Below, one piece after another: positions 1-6,474 of a DNA stretch of 6,474 nt. The position numbers and the translations under genes were made by a program. The stretch is from Bryobacterales bacterium. GTDB taxonomy: Bacteria > Acidobacteriota > Terriglobia > Bryobacterales > Bryobacteraceae. Location: positions 1-6,474 of the forward strand of contig JAOAPP010000743.1 of NCBI GenBank assembly GCA_025462985.1, given 5' to 3'. Every line of letters begins with the position of its first letter. The first letter of the stretch is position 1. The notes beneath the pieces were generated by a model. That model worked only from the letters and a program-made list of their open reading frames with translations, made no database searches and was not told the DNA's origin.

Positions 1-899
<899 letters not shown>

Positions 900-919
900 A
901 GCACCTGGTTGAACTTCTG

Positions 920-1480
920 GTGGCTTGGGGTCCGGCCGGTCTTTTCCTGCTTGCTGCGGCCGATTCTGTAGGTATCCCGGCAGTGGGTGGCGTCGATGCC
1001 CTTCTGATCACAATTGCGACGACCCGGCCGGCGCTTGGGTATATCTCGGCCGTATGTGCGATCGCAGGTTCGATCCTCGGCAGCATCGTTTTGTTTGCGA
1101 TCGCGCGGAAGGGCGGCCAGGTATTTCTTGCCAGGTACACGTCGAAAGGCACGGGAAGGCGGCTACACGCCTGGTTCGAGAGGTACGGACTGGCCACTGT
1201 GTTTGTTCCGGCGGTTTCGCCGCTTCCCATGCCGATGAAGATCCCGGTGTTCTGTTCCGGAGCCATGGGCGTACACTGGGCGGCCTTTATTGGAACAGTT
1301 ATTGCAGCGCGAACCATCCGGTATTTCGCGCTCGCCTACCTGGCGGAGCGGTATGGAACAGGAACCTTGACTTTTCTCAAGTATCACTGGGGCGCGGTGC
1401 TGGCTTTTGCGATTTCGCTGGCGGCGGCGGCAGTCATTGTTCTTCGCCTGCTACAGAAGCGACAGCAGCTGGTCTCATAG
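920..1480 (+). CDS. DedA/VTT-family integral membrane protein
   Basis: This is a small hydrophobic protein (186 residues from the GTG at 920) resembling the DedA (SNARE-associated/VTT) family. Some members of that family move undecaprenyl phosphate or other lipids across the inner membrane; the substrate here is unknown. Visible features are an N-terminal amphipathic/re-entrant segment with DSVGIP (residues 15-20), a glycine-rich membrane segment (about 42-63, AIAGSILGSIVLFAIARKGG), and the conserved-looking FVPAVSPLPMPMKIP stretch (95-109), which in relatives carries the proline/arginine re-entrant loop. Membrane helices follow at about 118-142 and 157-178, then a basic tail. The family's usual arginine in the proline-rich loop appears to be lysine (K107). 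The start is uncertain: the frame is open upstream to a CTG at 896 that overlaps the ligA stop and has GGAG 6 nt before it, whereas GTG 920 has no clear ribosome site. Close coupling to ligA suggests co-transcription, not shared function. Confidence 0.83.
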   Translation: MAWGPAGLFLLAAADSVGIPAVGGVDALLITIATTRPALGYISAVCAIAGSILGSIVLFAIARKGGQVFLARYTSKGTGRRLHAWFERYGLATVFVPAVSPLPMPMKIPVFCSGAMGVHWAAFIGTVIAARTIRYFALAYLAERYGTGTLTFLKYHWGAVLAFAISLAAAAVIVLRLLQKRQQLVS

Positions 1481-1495
1481 CATACGATATCTGTG

Positions 1496-2344
1496 ATGTC
1501 ATCCCTTTCACGACGCGCGTTTGTCGCGCAAGCTGCAGCGCTGCTGCCGGCAGCGAAACTCGCCGCCGGCATGGATAAGTTGACGCAAAACAACCTGGGC
1601 GTCCAACTCTATACCGTTCGCAACATCATCGGAAGCAGTCCCGAAGGCATTCTGAAGCAGATCAAAGAGATCGGCTACTCCGAGGTGGAAGCAACCGCGG
1701 ATACGCTTGCAAAGGACTGGTCCGCTATTCAAAGCAGCGGACTGAAGGCGTTGAGCGCGCATCTCAACCTCGATCCCACCGATGCTCAGCTGGCGGATGT
1801 GAAGAGTAAGGGTTTCGAGTATGCTGTGATTCCATATGTTCCACCTCCACAGCGCGGTGGACTGGACGTCATGAAGAAAATGGCGGCTTCCTTCCAAAAA
1901 GCCGGGGAGCGTGCAAAATCCCATGGCTTGCAGCTGTGCTACCACAATCACGCATTCGAGTTCGAACCCATGGGCGGAACCACGCCGCTTGAAGTCATTA
2001 TGGGCGAGACCAAGCCCGAGGACCTGAAGCTCGAGATGGATATCTTCTGGGTCACGGTTGCCGGGCACGATCCGGTGGAGCTACTGAAGAAGTATTCAGG
2101 ACGCGTACCGCTGCTGCATCTGAAGGACAAAAAGAAGGGCCAGCCCGCTCAGGCGCAATACAACGAGAACGTCCCCAAAGACACGTTCAAAGAGGACGGG
2201 AATGGCAGCATCGACATTCCGTCGGTGTTGAAGGCGGCAGATGCAGCCGGCGCTCTGCACTACTTTGTCGAGCAGGATCAAACTCCCAACCCGATCCTGA
2301 GTCTACGGCAAAGCTATAAGTATCTGAGCGCTCAATTCGGCTGA
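1496..2344 (+). CDS. Tat-exported sugar phosphate isomerase/epimerase-like TIM-barrel protein
   Basis: This 282-residue protein belongs to the xylose-isomerase-like/AP-endonuclease-2 TIM-barrel superfamily, whose members are metal-dependent isomerases, epimerases or lyases acting on sugars. The N-terminus has a Tat-type signal: SRRAFV with twin arginines at residues 6-7, then a hydrophobic Ala/Leu stretch to about residue 25, so a periplasmic location is likely. The barrel opens with LGVQLYTVR (34-42). Likely metal ligands by family pattern are E155 in YHNHAFEF, D182 in LEMDIFW, H208 in LLHLKD and E259 in YFVEQD. All four are present, so it looks active. ATG 1496 was preferred over the GTG directly before it at 1493; neither has a strong Shine-Dalgarno. 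It lies 15 nt after the DedA-like gene and ends 12 nt from the convergent uxaE. Substrate is unknown. Many exported relatives occur in acidobacteria and planctomycetes. A role in processing oxidised sugars or glycosides is possible but is inference. Confidence 0.87.
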   Translation: MSSLSRRAFVAQAAALLPAAKLAAGMDKLTQNNLGVQLYTVRNIIGSSPEGILKQIKEIGYSEVEATADTLAKDWSAIQSSGLKALSAHLNLDPTDAQLADVKSKGFEYAVIPYVPPPQRGGLDVMKKMAASFQKAGERAKSHGLQLCYHNHAFEFEPMGGTTPLEVIMGETKPEDLKLEMDIFWVTVAGHDPVELLKKYSGRVPLLHLKDKKKGQPAQAQYNENVPKDTFKEDGNGSIDIPSVLKAADAAGALHYFVEQDQTPNPILSLRQSYKYLSAQFG

Positions 2345-2356
2345 CGCGAAGGACTG

Positions 2357-3670
2357 CTATCGGCCGTTTCGGAGAAAGATGGGTTTGATGTGGCGATCGT
2401 ACAGATTCTCAGTCACGTTGCGAGCCACAACGTTCCGGTTTGCCTGCAGCAATTCCAGGTACCTGGGTCCCATCTTAGCCGCAACCTTAAATCCCACATG
2501 CAGCAACTGCCGAAAGCTGCTGTTGTATGTGGGAGCATTCGGGTCATGCCGAAGAGCTGAGGTGAACTGCTCAGAGGACCAGGAAGCAACCACTGCTGGA
2601 TCCGGAAGTTCGCTCGGCCTGATGTCGATCACGGTAGCGTAAGGCGCACAAAGCTCCTCCCGATGATCGTAGGCATCCGCGTAGATTAGCTTAGCTAACG
2701 CCAGACCGTCGCCCCCTGCTTCGGCCAGACCGATCACTTCCTCGAGCCATGTAGTTCCCGCAGTCTTGAGGTGAAGTCCGGCCCCGGTTTCCGCCAGAAT
2801 TCGATTGATCGGCCCGTAAAGGGAAAATTTGTCGCTTCCGGAATGAACGCTGAGCTTCAAGTTCTTCGGGAGACCATATTGAGCGATGGCGTGCCGAATT
2901 ACGGCGATGTCGTCTGAGAACTCTTTACTGAACTGGGCGACATCGCCAACGTAATCCACGCCCTTATTGAAGCGCCCGGTAAACTTCGGAGCAATCGTCT
3001 GAATGGGAATCGCGTGGTCCGCGATCGCCGCAAGGATGACAAGCAACTCTGGCGGAGTCTGCGGCGCGTCAGTCTCGTCCATCGATATCTCCGTGACAAA
3101 CGGCGCCTTCCCTTTCGCCTGCTCGATCTTGGCGTAGATTTCAGCAGCGTGCTGAATGGCCGAAAGGTATTTGCTCGCGGTATTCTCGACGAACTCTCGC
3201 GAGACATTTACCTCCCCAAGCCCCTCAATCGATATAGGGGAATGCAGTTCGGGATGCCGGTGGAGAAACCCCTGAACCGCCGCGGGATCCGCCGGTTTGC
3301 CGATCAGGTCTGCGACGTCAATGGTGAAGAAGTCGCAAGGAGCGACAAAGCGACCCACTGTCTGCAAGTTGATATGGTCCGCGTCGCAGAAGTACGGCTT
3401 GGTCCAGCCCAATTTCGCCACCGCGGAATTTACAGCCTGCCGGGTCTGCTCTGGACTCGATCCAATGATGGTGTGCTCGCGGTTCGACTTGTTCCAAACG
3501 GGCGTAATGTCGACACCAGCCTCGCCAGCCTTAACAAACGCGGTCAATTGTGCTTCCGCTTCCTGCGCGAAGCGGTCGCCGACACCGACCGAGTACTTCG
3601 GGAGTTCGAAATTACCGGACATAGAAGTGACGCCTGGATTCACTATAGAATATGCCGGAACCATCCTCAC
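2357..3670 (-). CDS. uxaE: Tagaturonate epimerase UxaE (tagaturonate to fructuronate)
   Basis: UxaE interconverts D-tagaturonate and D-fructuronate, letting galacturonate breakdown join the glucuronate branch without altronate intermediates. The protein (437 residues as opened here) resembles the UxaE family described from Thermotoga. It has KYSVGVGDRFAQ near the N-terminus (25-36), CDADHINL (95-102), EISMDETDAP (194-203), a charged SVHSGSDKFSLYGP (274-287) and HLKTAGTTWLEEVIGLA (300-316). The His, Asp and Glu residues in these blocks are candidate metal and catalytic ligands. It is the third gene of the operon, starting 9 nt after the transporter stop, directly in line with uxaC. The start is uncertain. 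GTG 3670 has a weak AGG overlapping the transporter stop, but the conserved part begins near residue 20 and ATG 3622 (MSGNFELPKYSVG) would give a more typical 421-residue protein. Recognition rests on remembered motifs and strong pathway context. Confidence 0.88.
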   Translation of the reverse strand: MRMVPAYSIVNPGVTSMSGNFELPKYSVGVGDRFAQEAEAQLTAFVKAGEAGVDITPVWNKSNREHTIIGSSPEQTRQAVNSAVAKLGWTKPYFCDADHINLQTVGRFVAPCDFFTIDVADLIGKPADPAAVQGFLHRHPELHSPISIEGLGEVNVSREFVENTASKYLSAIQHAAEIYAKIEQAKGKAPFVTEISMDETDAPQTPPELLVILAAIADHAIPIQTIAPKFTGRFNKGVDYVGDVAQFSKEFSDDIAVIRHAIAQYGLPKNLKLSVHSGSDKFSLYGPINRILAETGAGLHLKTAGTTWLEEVIGLAEAGGDGLALAKLIYADAYDHREELCAPYATVIDIRPSELPDPAVVASWSSEQFTSALRHDPNAPTYNSSFRQLLHVGFKVAAKMGPRYLELLQANRNVVARNVTENLYDRHIKPIFLRNGR

Positions 3671-3679
3671 GGTGGTCGC

Positions 3680-4972
3680 CTAAACTGCCAAATCGATCCG
3701 CGATAGCTTCGGAACCAGCAGGCGAAGCAGCAGAAACGCCACGAGATACACGCTCGCTGAAATCGCAAACAGGATGGTGTAGTTATGGGTGAGCTCAAGA
3801 AGATACCCGACGCTGAGAGAGAACAATACACCGCCGACCGATCCGGCCATCCCGCCGAGTCCAATGACCACGCCGACGGCCTCTTTCGGAAACATGTCGG
3901 AAACGGTGGTGTAGAGATTGGCAGACCAACCTTGATGGGCGGCGGTCGCCACTCCGAGAATGACAATTGCAGCCCATTGGCTCGATAACTGTCCGACAAA
4001 AAAGATGGGAAGCACCAGGCAGGCAGCAATAAACATCGCGGCGTAGCGGGCCTTCACTATGCCGAAGCCTCGTCGATGGAAGAATGCCGGAAGCCATCCT
4101 CCGCCAATGCTGCCGACAGCAGAAAAATTGTAAATAATAATCAGCGGAATCCCAAGATGCGAAAGGCCCAGGTGGAAGCGGCTGTCGAAAAACTTCGGCA
4201 GCCAGTAGAGATAGAACCACCAGATCGGGTCAGTCAGAAACTTGGCAATGGAAAAGGCCCAGGTCTGGCGATAGGAGAGCAGGCGCTTCCATGGGATACG
4301 CGCGGTGGGAGGCGGAAGGTCCCGATGAATGTATTCGTATTCGGCTGCGCCGAGCCGCTTGTTCTCGCCGGGGACTCGGAAGCGTGCAAGCCACCAGATC
4401 ATCCAGGCAATCCCAAAAACGCCGGTGGATAGAAATGCCGCACGCCAGCCGTAGCGCAAGGTAATGATCGGGATGAGCGCGGGCGCTAGTATCGCGCCAA
4501 GGTTCGCACCGGAGTTGAAAATTCCCGTCGCGAGAGAGCGTTCGCTCTGCGGGAACCATTCGGCCGTGGTTTTGATCGCAGCCGGAAAGTTCCCGGATTC
4601 ACCCAGGCCAAGAATAAAGCGAGCGATGCCAAAGCCCAGCGCGGAGTTTGCAAGCGCGTGCGCCATGGACGCAAGACTCCACACGCCCATGATGACCGCA
4701 TACCCGATGCGAGTCCCAAGGCGGTCCACCATGCGCCCCGCCGCAACCAGACCAATGGCATACGCAATCTGGAAGGCGCTGATGATATAGCCATACTGCT
4801 GCTCGCTCCAGCCGATATCATGCTGCAAGCTCGGGGCCAGGATGCCCAGAACCTGTCGGTCCAGATAGTTGATAGAAGTTGCAAAGAACAGCAGCGCGCA
4901 AACAAACCAACGCACGTTGCCGACTCTTGGGAGCGCCGTTGAGCCAAGAGATTTTCCCGCGAAGATTGCCAC
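3680..4972 (-). CDS. exuT: MFS hexuronate transporter, ExuT-like (anion:cation symporter family)
   Basis: This is a 430-residue inner-membrane transporter of the major facilitator superfamily, ACS branch, probably proton-coupled uptake of galacturonate and glucuronate. Visible signatures are INYLDRQVLG (34-43, family hallmark at the first helix), the loop GRMVDRLGTRIGY (79-91, MFS motif A), and GESGNFPAAIKTTAEWFP (124-141) followed by GIFNSGANLGA (150-160), both typical of ExuT relatives. DPIWWFYLYWLPKF (248-261) begins the second half, and AHQGWSANLYTTVSDMFPKEAVG (345-367) lies in helix 10. About twelve helices fit the hydrophobic pattern and the length is normal. The GTG start at 4972 is forced downstream by two in-frame TAG codons directly before it. 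GTG 4915 (residue 20) is a possible alternative. It sits between uxaC (3 nt) and uxaE (9 nt), so translational coupling is likely. Substrate is inferred from family and operon; other sugar acids cannot be excluded by sequence alone. Confidence 0.9.
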   Translation of the reverse strand: MAIFAGKSLGSTALPRVGNVRWFVCALLFFATSINYLDRQVLGILAPSLQHDIGWSEQQYGYIISAFQIAYAIGLVAAGRMVDRLGTRIGYAVIMGVWSLASMAHALANSALGFGIARFILGLGESGNFPAAIKTTAEWFPQSERSLATGIFNSGANLGAILAPALIPIITLRYGWRAAFLSTGVFGIAWMIWWLARFRVPGENKRLGAAEYEYIHRDLPPPTARIPWKRLLSYRQTWAFSIAKFLTDPIWWFYLYWLPKFFDSRFHLGLSHLGIPLIIIYNFSAVGSIGGGWLPAFFHRRGFGIVKARYAAMFIAACLVLPIFFVGQLSSQWAAIVILGVATAAHQGWSANLYTTVSDMFPKEAVGVVIGLGGMAGSVGGVLFSLSVGYLLELTHNYTILFAISASVYLVAFLLLRLLVPKLSRIDLAV

Positions 4973-4975
4973 CTA

Positions 4976-6373
4976 CTAGAGCTTATACGCTCTCCGGACA
5001 AGATCGTTTGTCAGCTCTTGCGCCAAATCGAAAGCCTCATCTTCATCCAGCCGGTGTTCCGCCACCAATTTGGCCAAGAAAGCCGAGTCCATGCGCCGAG
5101 CAACATCGTGACGGGCGGGAATGGAGAGAAACGCCCTGGTGTCGTCGTTGAATCCCACGGTGTTGTAAAAGCCCGCGGTTTCCGTTGTGTATTCACGGAA
5201 CCGCATCATCCCTTCGGGGCTGTCGAAGAACCACCACGGAGGGCCGAGAAGCAGGCAAGGATAGTGCCCCGCAAGAGGCGCGAGTTCGCGGCCATATGCT
5301 GACTCGTCAAGCGTAAACAGGATGATCGTCAGGTTCTGCTCATTGCCCACGACGTCAAGCAGGGGTTTCAGGCCATCAACATAGTTGGTCGCAGTCGGAA
5401 TATCCGCGCCTACATCGCGGCCGAACTTTCTATAAATAGCTTCGTTGTGGTTGCGAAAGCTCCCCGGGTGAATCTGCATCACGAGCCCATCCTCGACGCT
5501 CATCCGGGCCATCTCGGTGAGCATCTGAGCACGGAACTGTTCGCGTTCTGCAGCTGAGGACGATCCGCTCAACACACCTCTGAAAAGCCGCTGTGCGGAG
5601 GCAGCATCTAGATTGGCCGTGTTCGCTGTCGGATGCCCATGATCCGTTGCCGTACCCCCAAGCTCCTTAAACCGGGCGCGGGCTTTGCGAAGAGCGCGCA
5701 GGTAGCCGTCCCAAGTTTCGGTGTCTTCGTCATACATCGCTCCAAGCTTCTTTACATTGCCGGCGAAGTTGGCGAAATCGGGATCGACCACGGCGTCGGG
5801 CCTGAAGGTGGGGAGGATGCGGCCTTTCCAGCCCGAGCTTCGAATCTGCTGGTGCGCTTGCAGGGAATCCAGTGCGGAATCGGTGGTGCTCAAAACCTCG
5901 ATATTGAATCGCTCGTATAGAGCGCGCGGCCGGAACTCCGGCGCTGACAGCTTTTCGGAGATCCGGTCGTAGTACAGATCCGCTGTTTCGGCCGTGAGTC
6001 TTTCTTCTATGCCAAAGAGTTCCTGGAAGGCGAAATCAAGCCAGATCCGCGTCGGCGTCCCGCGAAACAGATAGTAGCTGCTGGCGAAAACGCGCCAGAT
6101 TTCCCGGGGGTTGTCCCCTTTTGAGTCTCCGATCCCAAGCTGTTCCATCTGGATCTTCCGCTGGCTATAGAGCATGCGGAAAATGTAGTGATCCGGAACA
6201 ATAAACAAATGCGCCGGATCCGGGAATGGCTGGTCCTCCGCGAACCACTGCGCCTGCGTGTGGCCATGCGGGCTGATGATGGGAAGCTGCGCAATCGACT
6301 GATATAGCCGGCGAGCAATGTTTCGCGTATCGGAATCAGCGGGAAAGAGGCGATCGGGGTGCAGATTCGGCAT
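4976..6373 (-). CDS. uxaC: Uronate (glucuronate/galacturonate) isomerase UxaC
   Basis: UxaC is the first cytoplasmic enzyme of hexuronate breakdown. It isomerises D-glucuronate to D-fructuronate and D-galacturonate to D-tagaturonate, and belongs to the amidohydrolase superfamily. The 465-residue length fits. Visible motifs are LHPDRLFPADSDTRNIARRLY (4-24) at the N-terminus, the metal-binding HxH in IISPHGHTQAQWF (H36 and H38), DHYIFRMLYSQ (61-71), LSTTDSALDSL (161-171), and QIHPGSFRNHN (300-310), the substrate-carboxylate region rich in Arg, His and Asn. NDDTRAFLSIPARHD (409-423) contains the expected C-terminal catalytic/metal aspartate, probably D411. The PHGH form differs from the HCH I recall in the E. 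coli enzyme and resembles the Caulobacter-type clade. The ATG at 6373 precedes a family-like N-terminus, but only a weak ribosome site is seen. It is the first gene of the uxaC-exuT-uxaE operon, with a promoter-like site about 40 nt upstream. It ends in tandem TAG TAG codons. Confidence 0.95.
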   Translation of the reverse strand: MPNLHPDRLFPADSDTRNIARRLYQSIAQLPIISPHGHTQAQWFAEDQPFPDPAHLFIVPDHYIFRMLYSQRKIQMEQLGIGDSKGDNPREIWRVFASSYYLFRGTPTRIWLDFAFQELFGIEERLTAETADLYYDRISEKLSAPEFRPRALYERFNIEVLSTTDSALDSLQAHQQIRSSGWKGRILPTFRPDAVVDPDFANFAGNVKKLGAMYDEDTETWDGYLRALRKARARFKELGGTATDHGHPTANTANLDAASAQRLFRGVLSGSSSAAEREQFRAQMLTEMARMSVEDGLVMQIHPGSFRNHNEAIYRKFGRDVGADIPTATNYVDGLKPLLDVVGNEQNLTIILFTLDESAYGRELAPLAGHYPCLLLGPPWWFFDSPEGMMRFREYTTETAGFYNTVGFNDDTRAFLSIPARHDVARRMDSAFLAKLVAEHRLDEDEAFDLAQELTNDLVRRAYKL

Positions 6374-6378
6374 TGGAG

Positions 6379-6408
6379 TGTGTCCCGTGCAATCCAGCTT
6401 CGGGCACA
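6379..6408. promoter_or_regulatory. Imperfect inverted repeat at the uxaC transcription start, possible operator
   Basis: The left arm TGTGTCCCG (6379-6387) and right arm CGGGCACA (6401-6408) are reverse complements except for one extra T. They are separated by 13 nt. The repeat overlaps the transcription start predicted from the -10-like TATTAT at 6412-6417, where a repressor of a uronate operon would be expected to bind. It does not obviously match a known GntR- or LacI-type operator that I recognise. The bulge and long spacer make chance similarity a real possibility. Confidence 0.3.
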
Positions 6409-6411
6409 GTC

Positions 6412-6417
6412 ATAATA
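6412..6417 (-). promoter_or_regulatory. Candidate -10 element for the uxaC operon
   Basis: On the minus strand these bases read TATTAT, five of six matches to the sigma-70 -10 consensus. They lie in the short non-coding stretch before uxaC and would start transcription near 6405, about 30 nt before the ATG at 6373. No good -35 hexamer lies at 16-18 nt; the best there is about CTTAGT or GCTTAG, so an activator may be needed or the call may be wrong. Confidence 0.4.
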
Positions 6418-6434
6418 CTCTCGCCGCACTTGAA

Positions 6435-6474
6435 CTAAGCCCGCTCGAGATAGCTGCCGTCGGTTGTGCTGACC
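6435..6474 (-). CDS. Possible C-terminal tail of an upstream minus-strand gene
   Basis: On the minus strand, one frame from the window edge reads VSTTDGSYLERA and then TAG at 6437-6435. The composition resembles an ordinary protein C-terminus, and a gene ending about 60 nt before uxaC in the same direction would fit a larger uronate locus. Only 12 codons are visible, so the family cannot be named. Another frame is also open for about 20 codons, so the reading frame is uncertain. Confidence 0.3.
   Translation of the reverse strand, partial: VSTTDGSYLERA

Noticed and set aside
925..1578. A 217-codon plus-strand frame overlapping the DedA-like gene
   Set aside because: The DedA frame has the expected membrane helices and family motifs; this frame gives a Cys/Arg-rich non-membrane translation typical of an out-of-frame shadow.
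1508..2068. A 186-codon minus-strand open frame opposite the TIM-barrel gene
   Set aside because: It is a shadow of a gene with clear family motifs, has low-complexity composition and no start signal or domain.
2325..2375. Possible bidirectional terminator between the convergent genes
   Set aside because: Only short palindromes (TGAGCGCTCA, CGGCCG) are present, without a stable longer stem or a T-tract on either strand.
3014..3706. A 230-codon plus-strand open frame opposite uxaE, reaching into the transporter end
   Set aside because: It lies antisense to a well-supported gene, has Arg/Leu-rich composition with no recognisable motif, and is explained by the high-GC codon pattern of uxaE.
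4979..4992. Small inverted repeat GAGC-TTATAC-GCTC at the end of uxaC
   Set aside because: The stem is only four base pairs and lies within codons for the conserved-looking C-terminal residues; chance is the simplest explanation.

Overview
The window is a compact bacterial chromosomal segment of moderately high GC, with almost no non-coding DNA. It holds two gene blocks that converge at about position 2350. The organism is probably a Gram-negative heterotroph. A member of Acidobacteriota is my best guess, because a Tat-exported sugar-phosphate-isomerase-like TIM barrel, a DedA/VTT protein and an epimerase-based uronate pathway are a familiar combination there. This is an inference from gene style, not proven by any marker in the window.

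Left block, plus strand (1-2344): the C-terminal part of NAD-dependent DNA ligase (ligA: end of the OB domain, Cys4 zinc finger, HhH domain, BRCT domain; its 5' part lies outside the window), then a DedA/VTT-family membrane protein that starts at or next to the ligA stop, then a Tat-signal TIM-barrel protein of the sugar phosphate isomerase/epimerase (xylose-isomerase-like) superfamily. Spacing is tight, so the three may be co-transcribed, although their functions look unrelated.

Right block, minus strand (6373 down to 2357): a hexuronate-catabolism operon read in the order uronate isomerase (uxaC), MFS hexuronate transporter (ExuT-like), tagaturonate epimerase (uxaE). Gaps are 3 nt and 9 nt. 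Together the genes import galacturonate and glucuronate, isomerise them to tagaturonate and fructuronate (UxaC), and convert tagaturonate to fructuronate (UxaE). Both sugars then enter the single fructuronate-mannonate-KDG branch, with no need for the altronate enzymes UxaB and UxaA. The downstream genes (uxuB, uxuA, kdgK, kdgA) are not in this window.

Upstream of uxaC (6374-6474) there is a good -10-like hexamer, an imperfect inverted repeat overlapping the predicted transcription start, and at the very edge what may be the last dozen codons of another minus-strand gene. No RNA genes, insertion sequences, CRISPR arrays or convincing intrinsic terminators are visible. The most notable biology is the UxaE-based uronate shunt. 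I did not find a clearly undescribed system.
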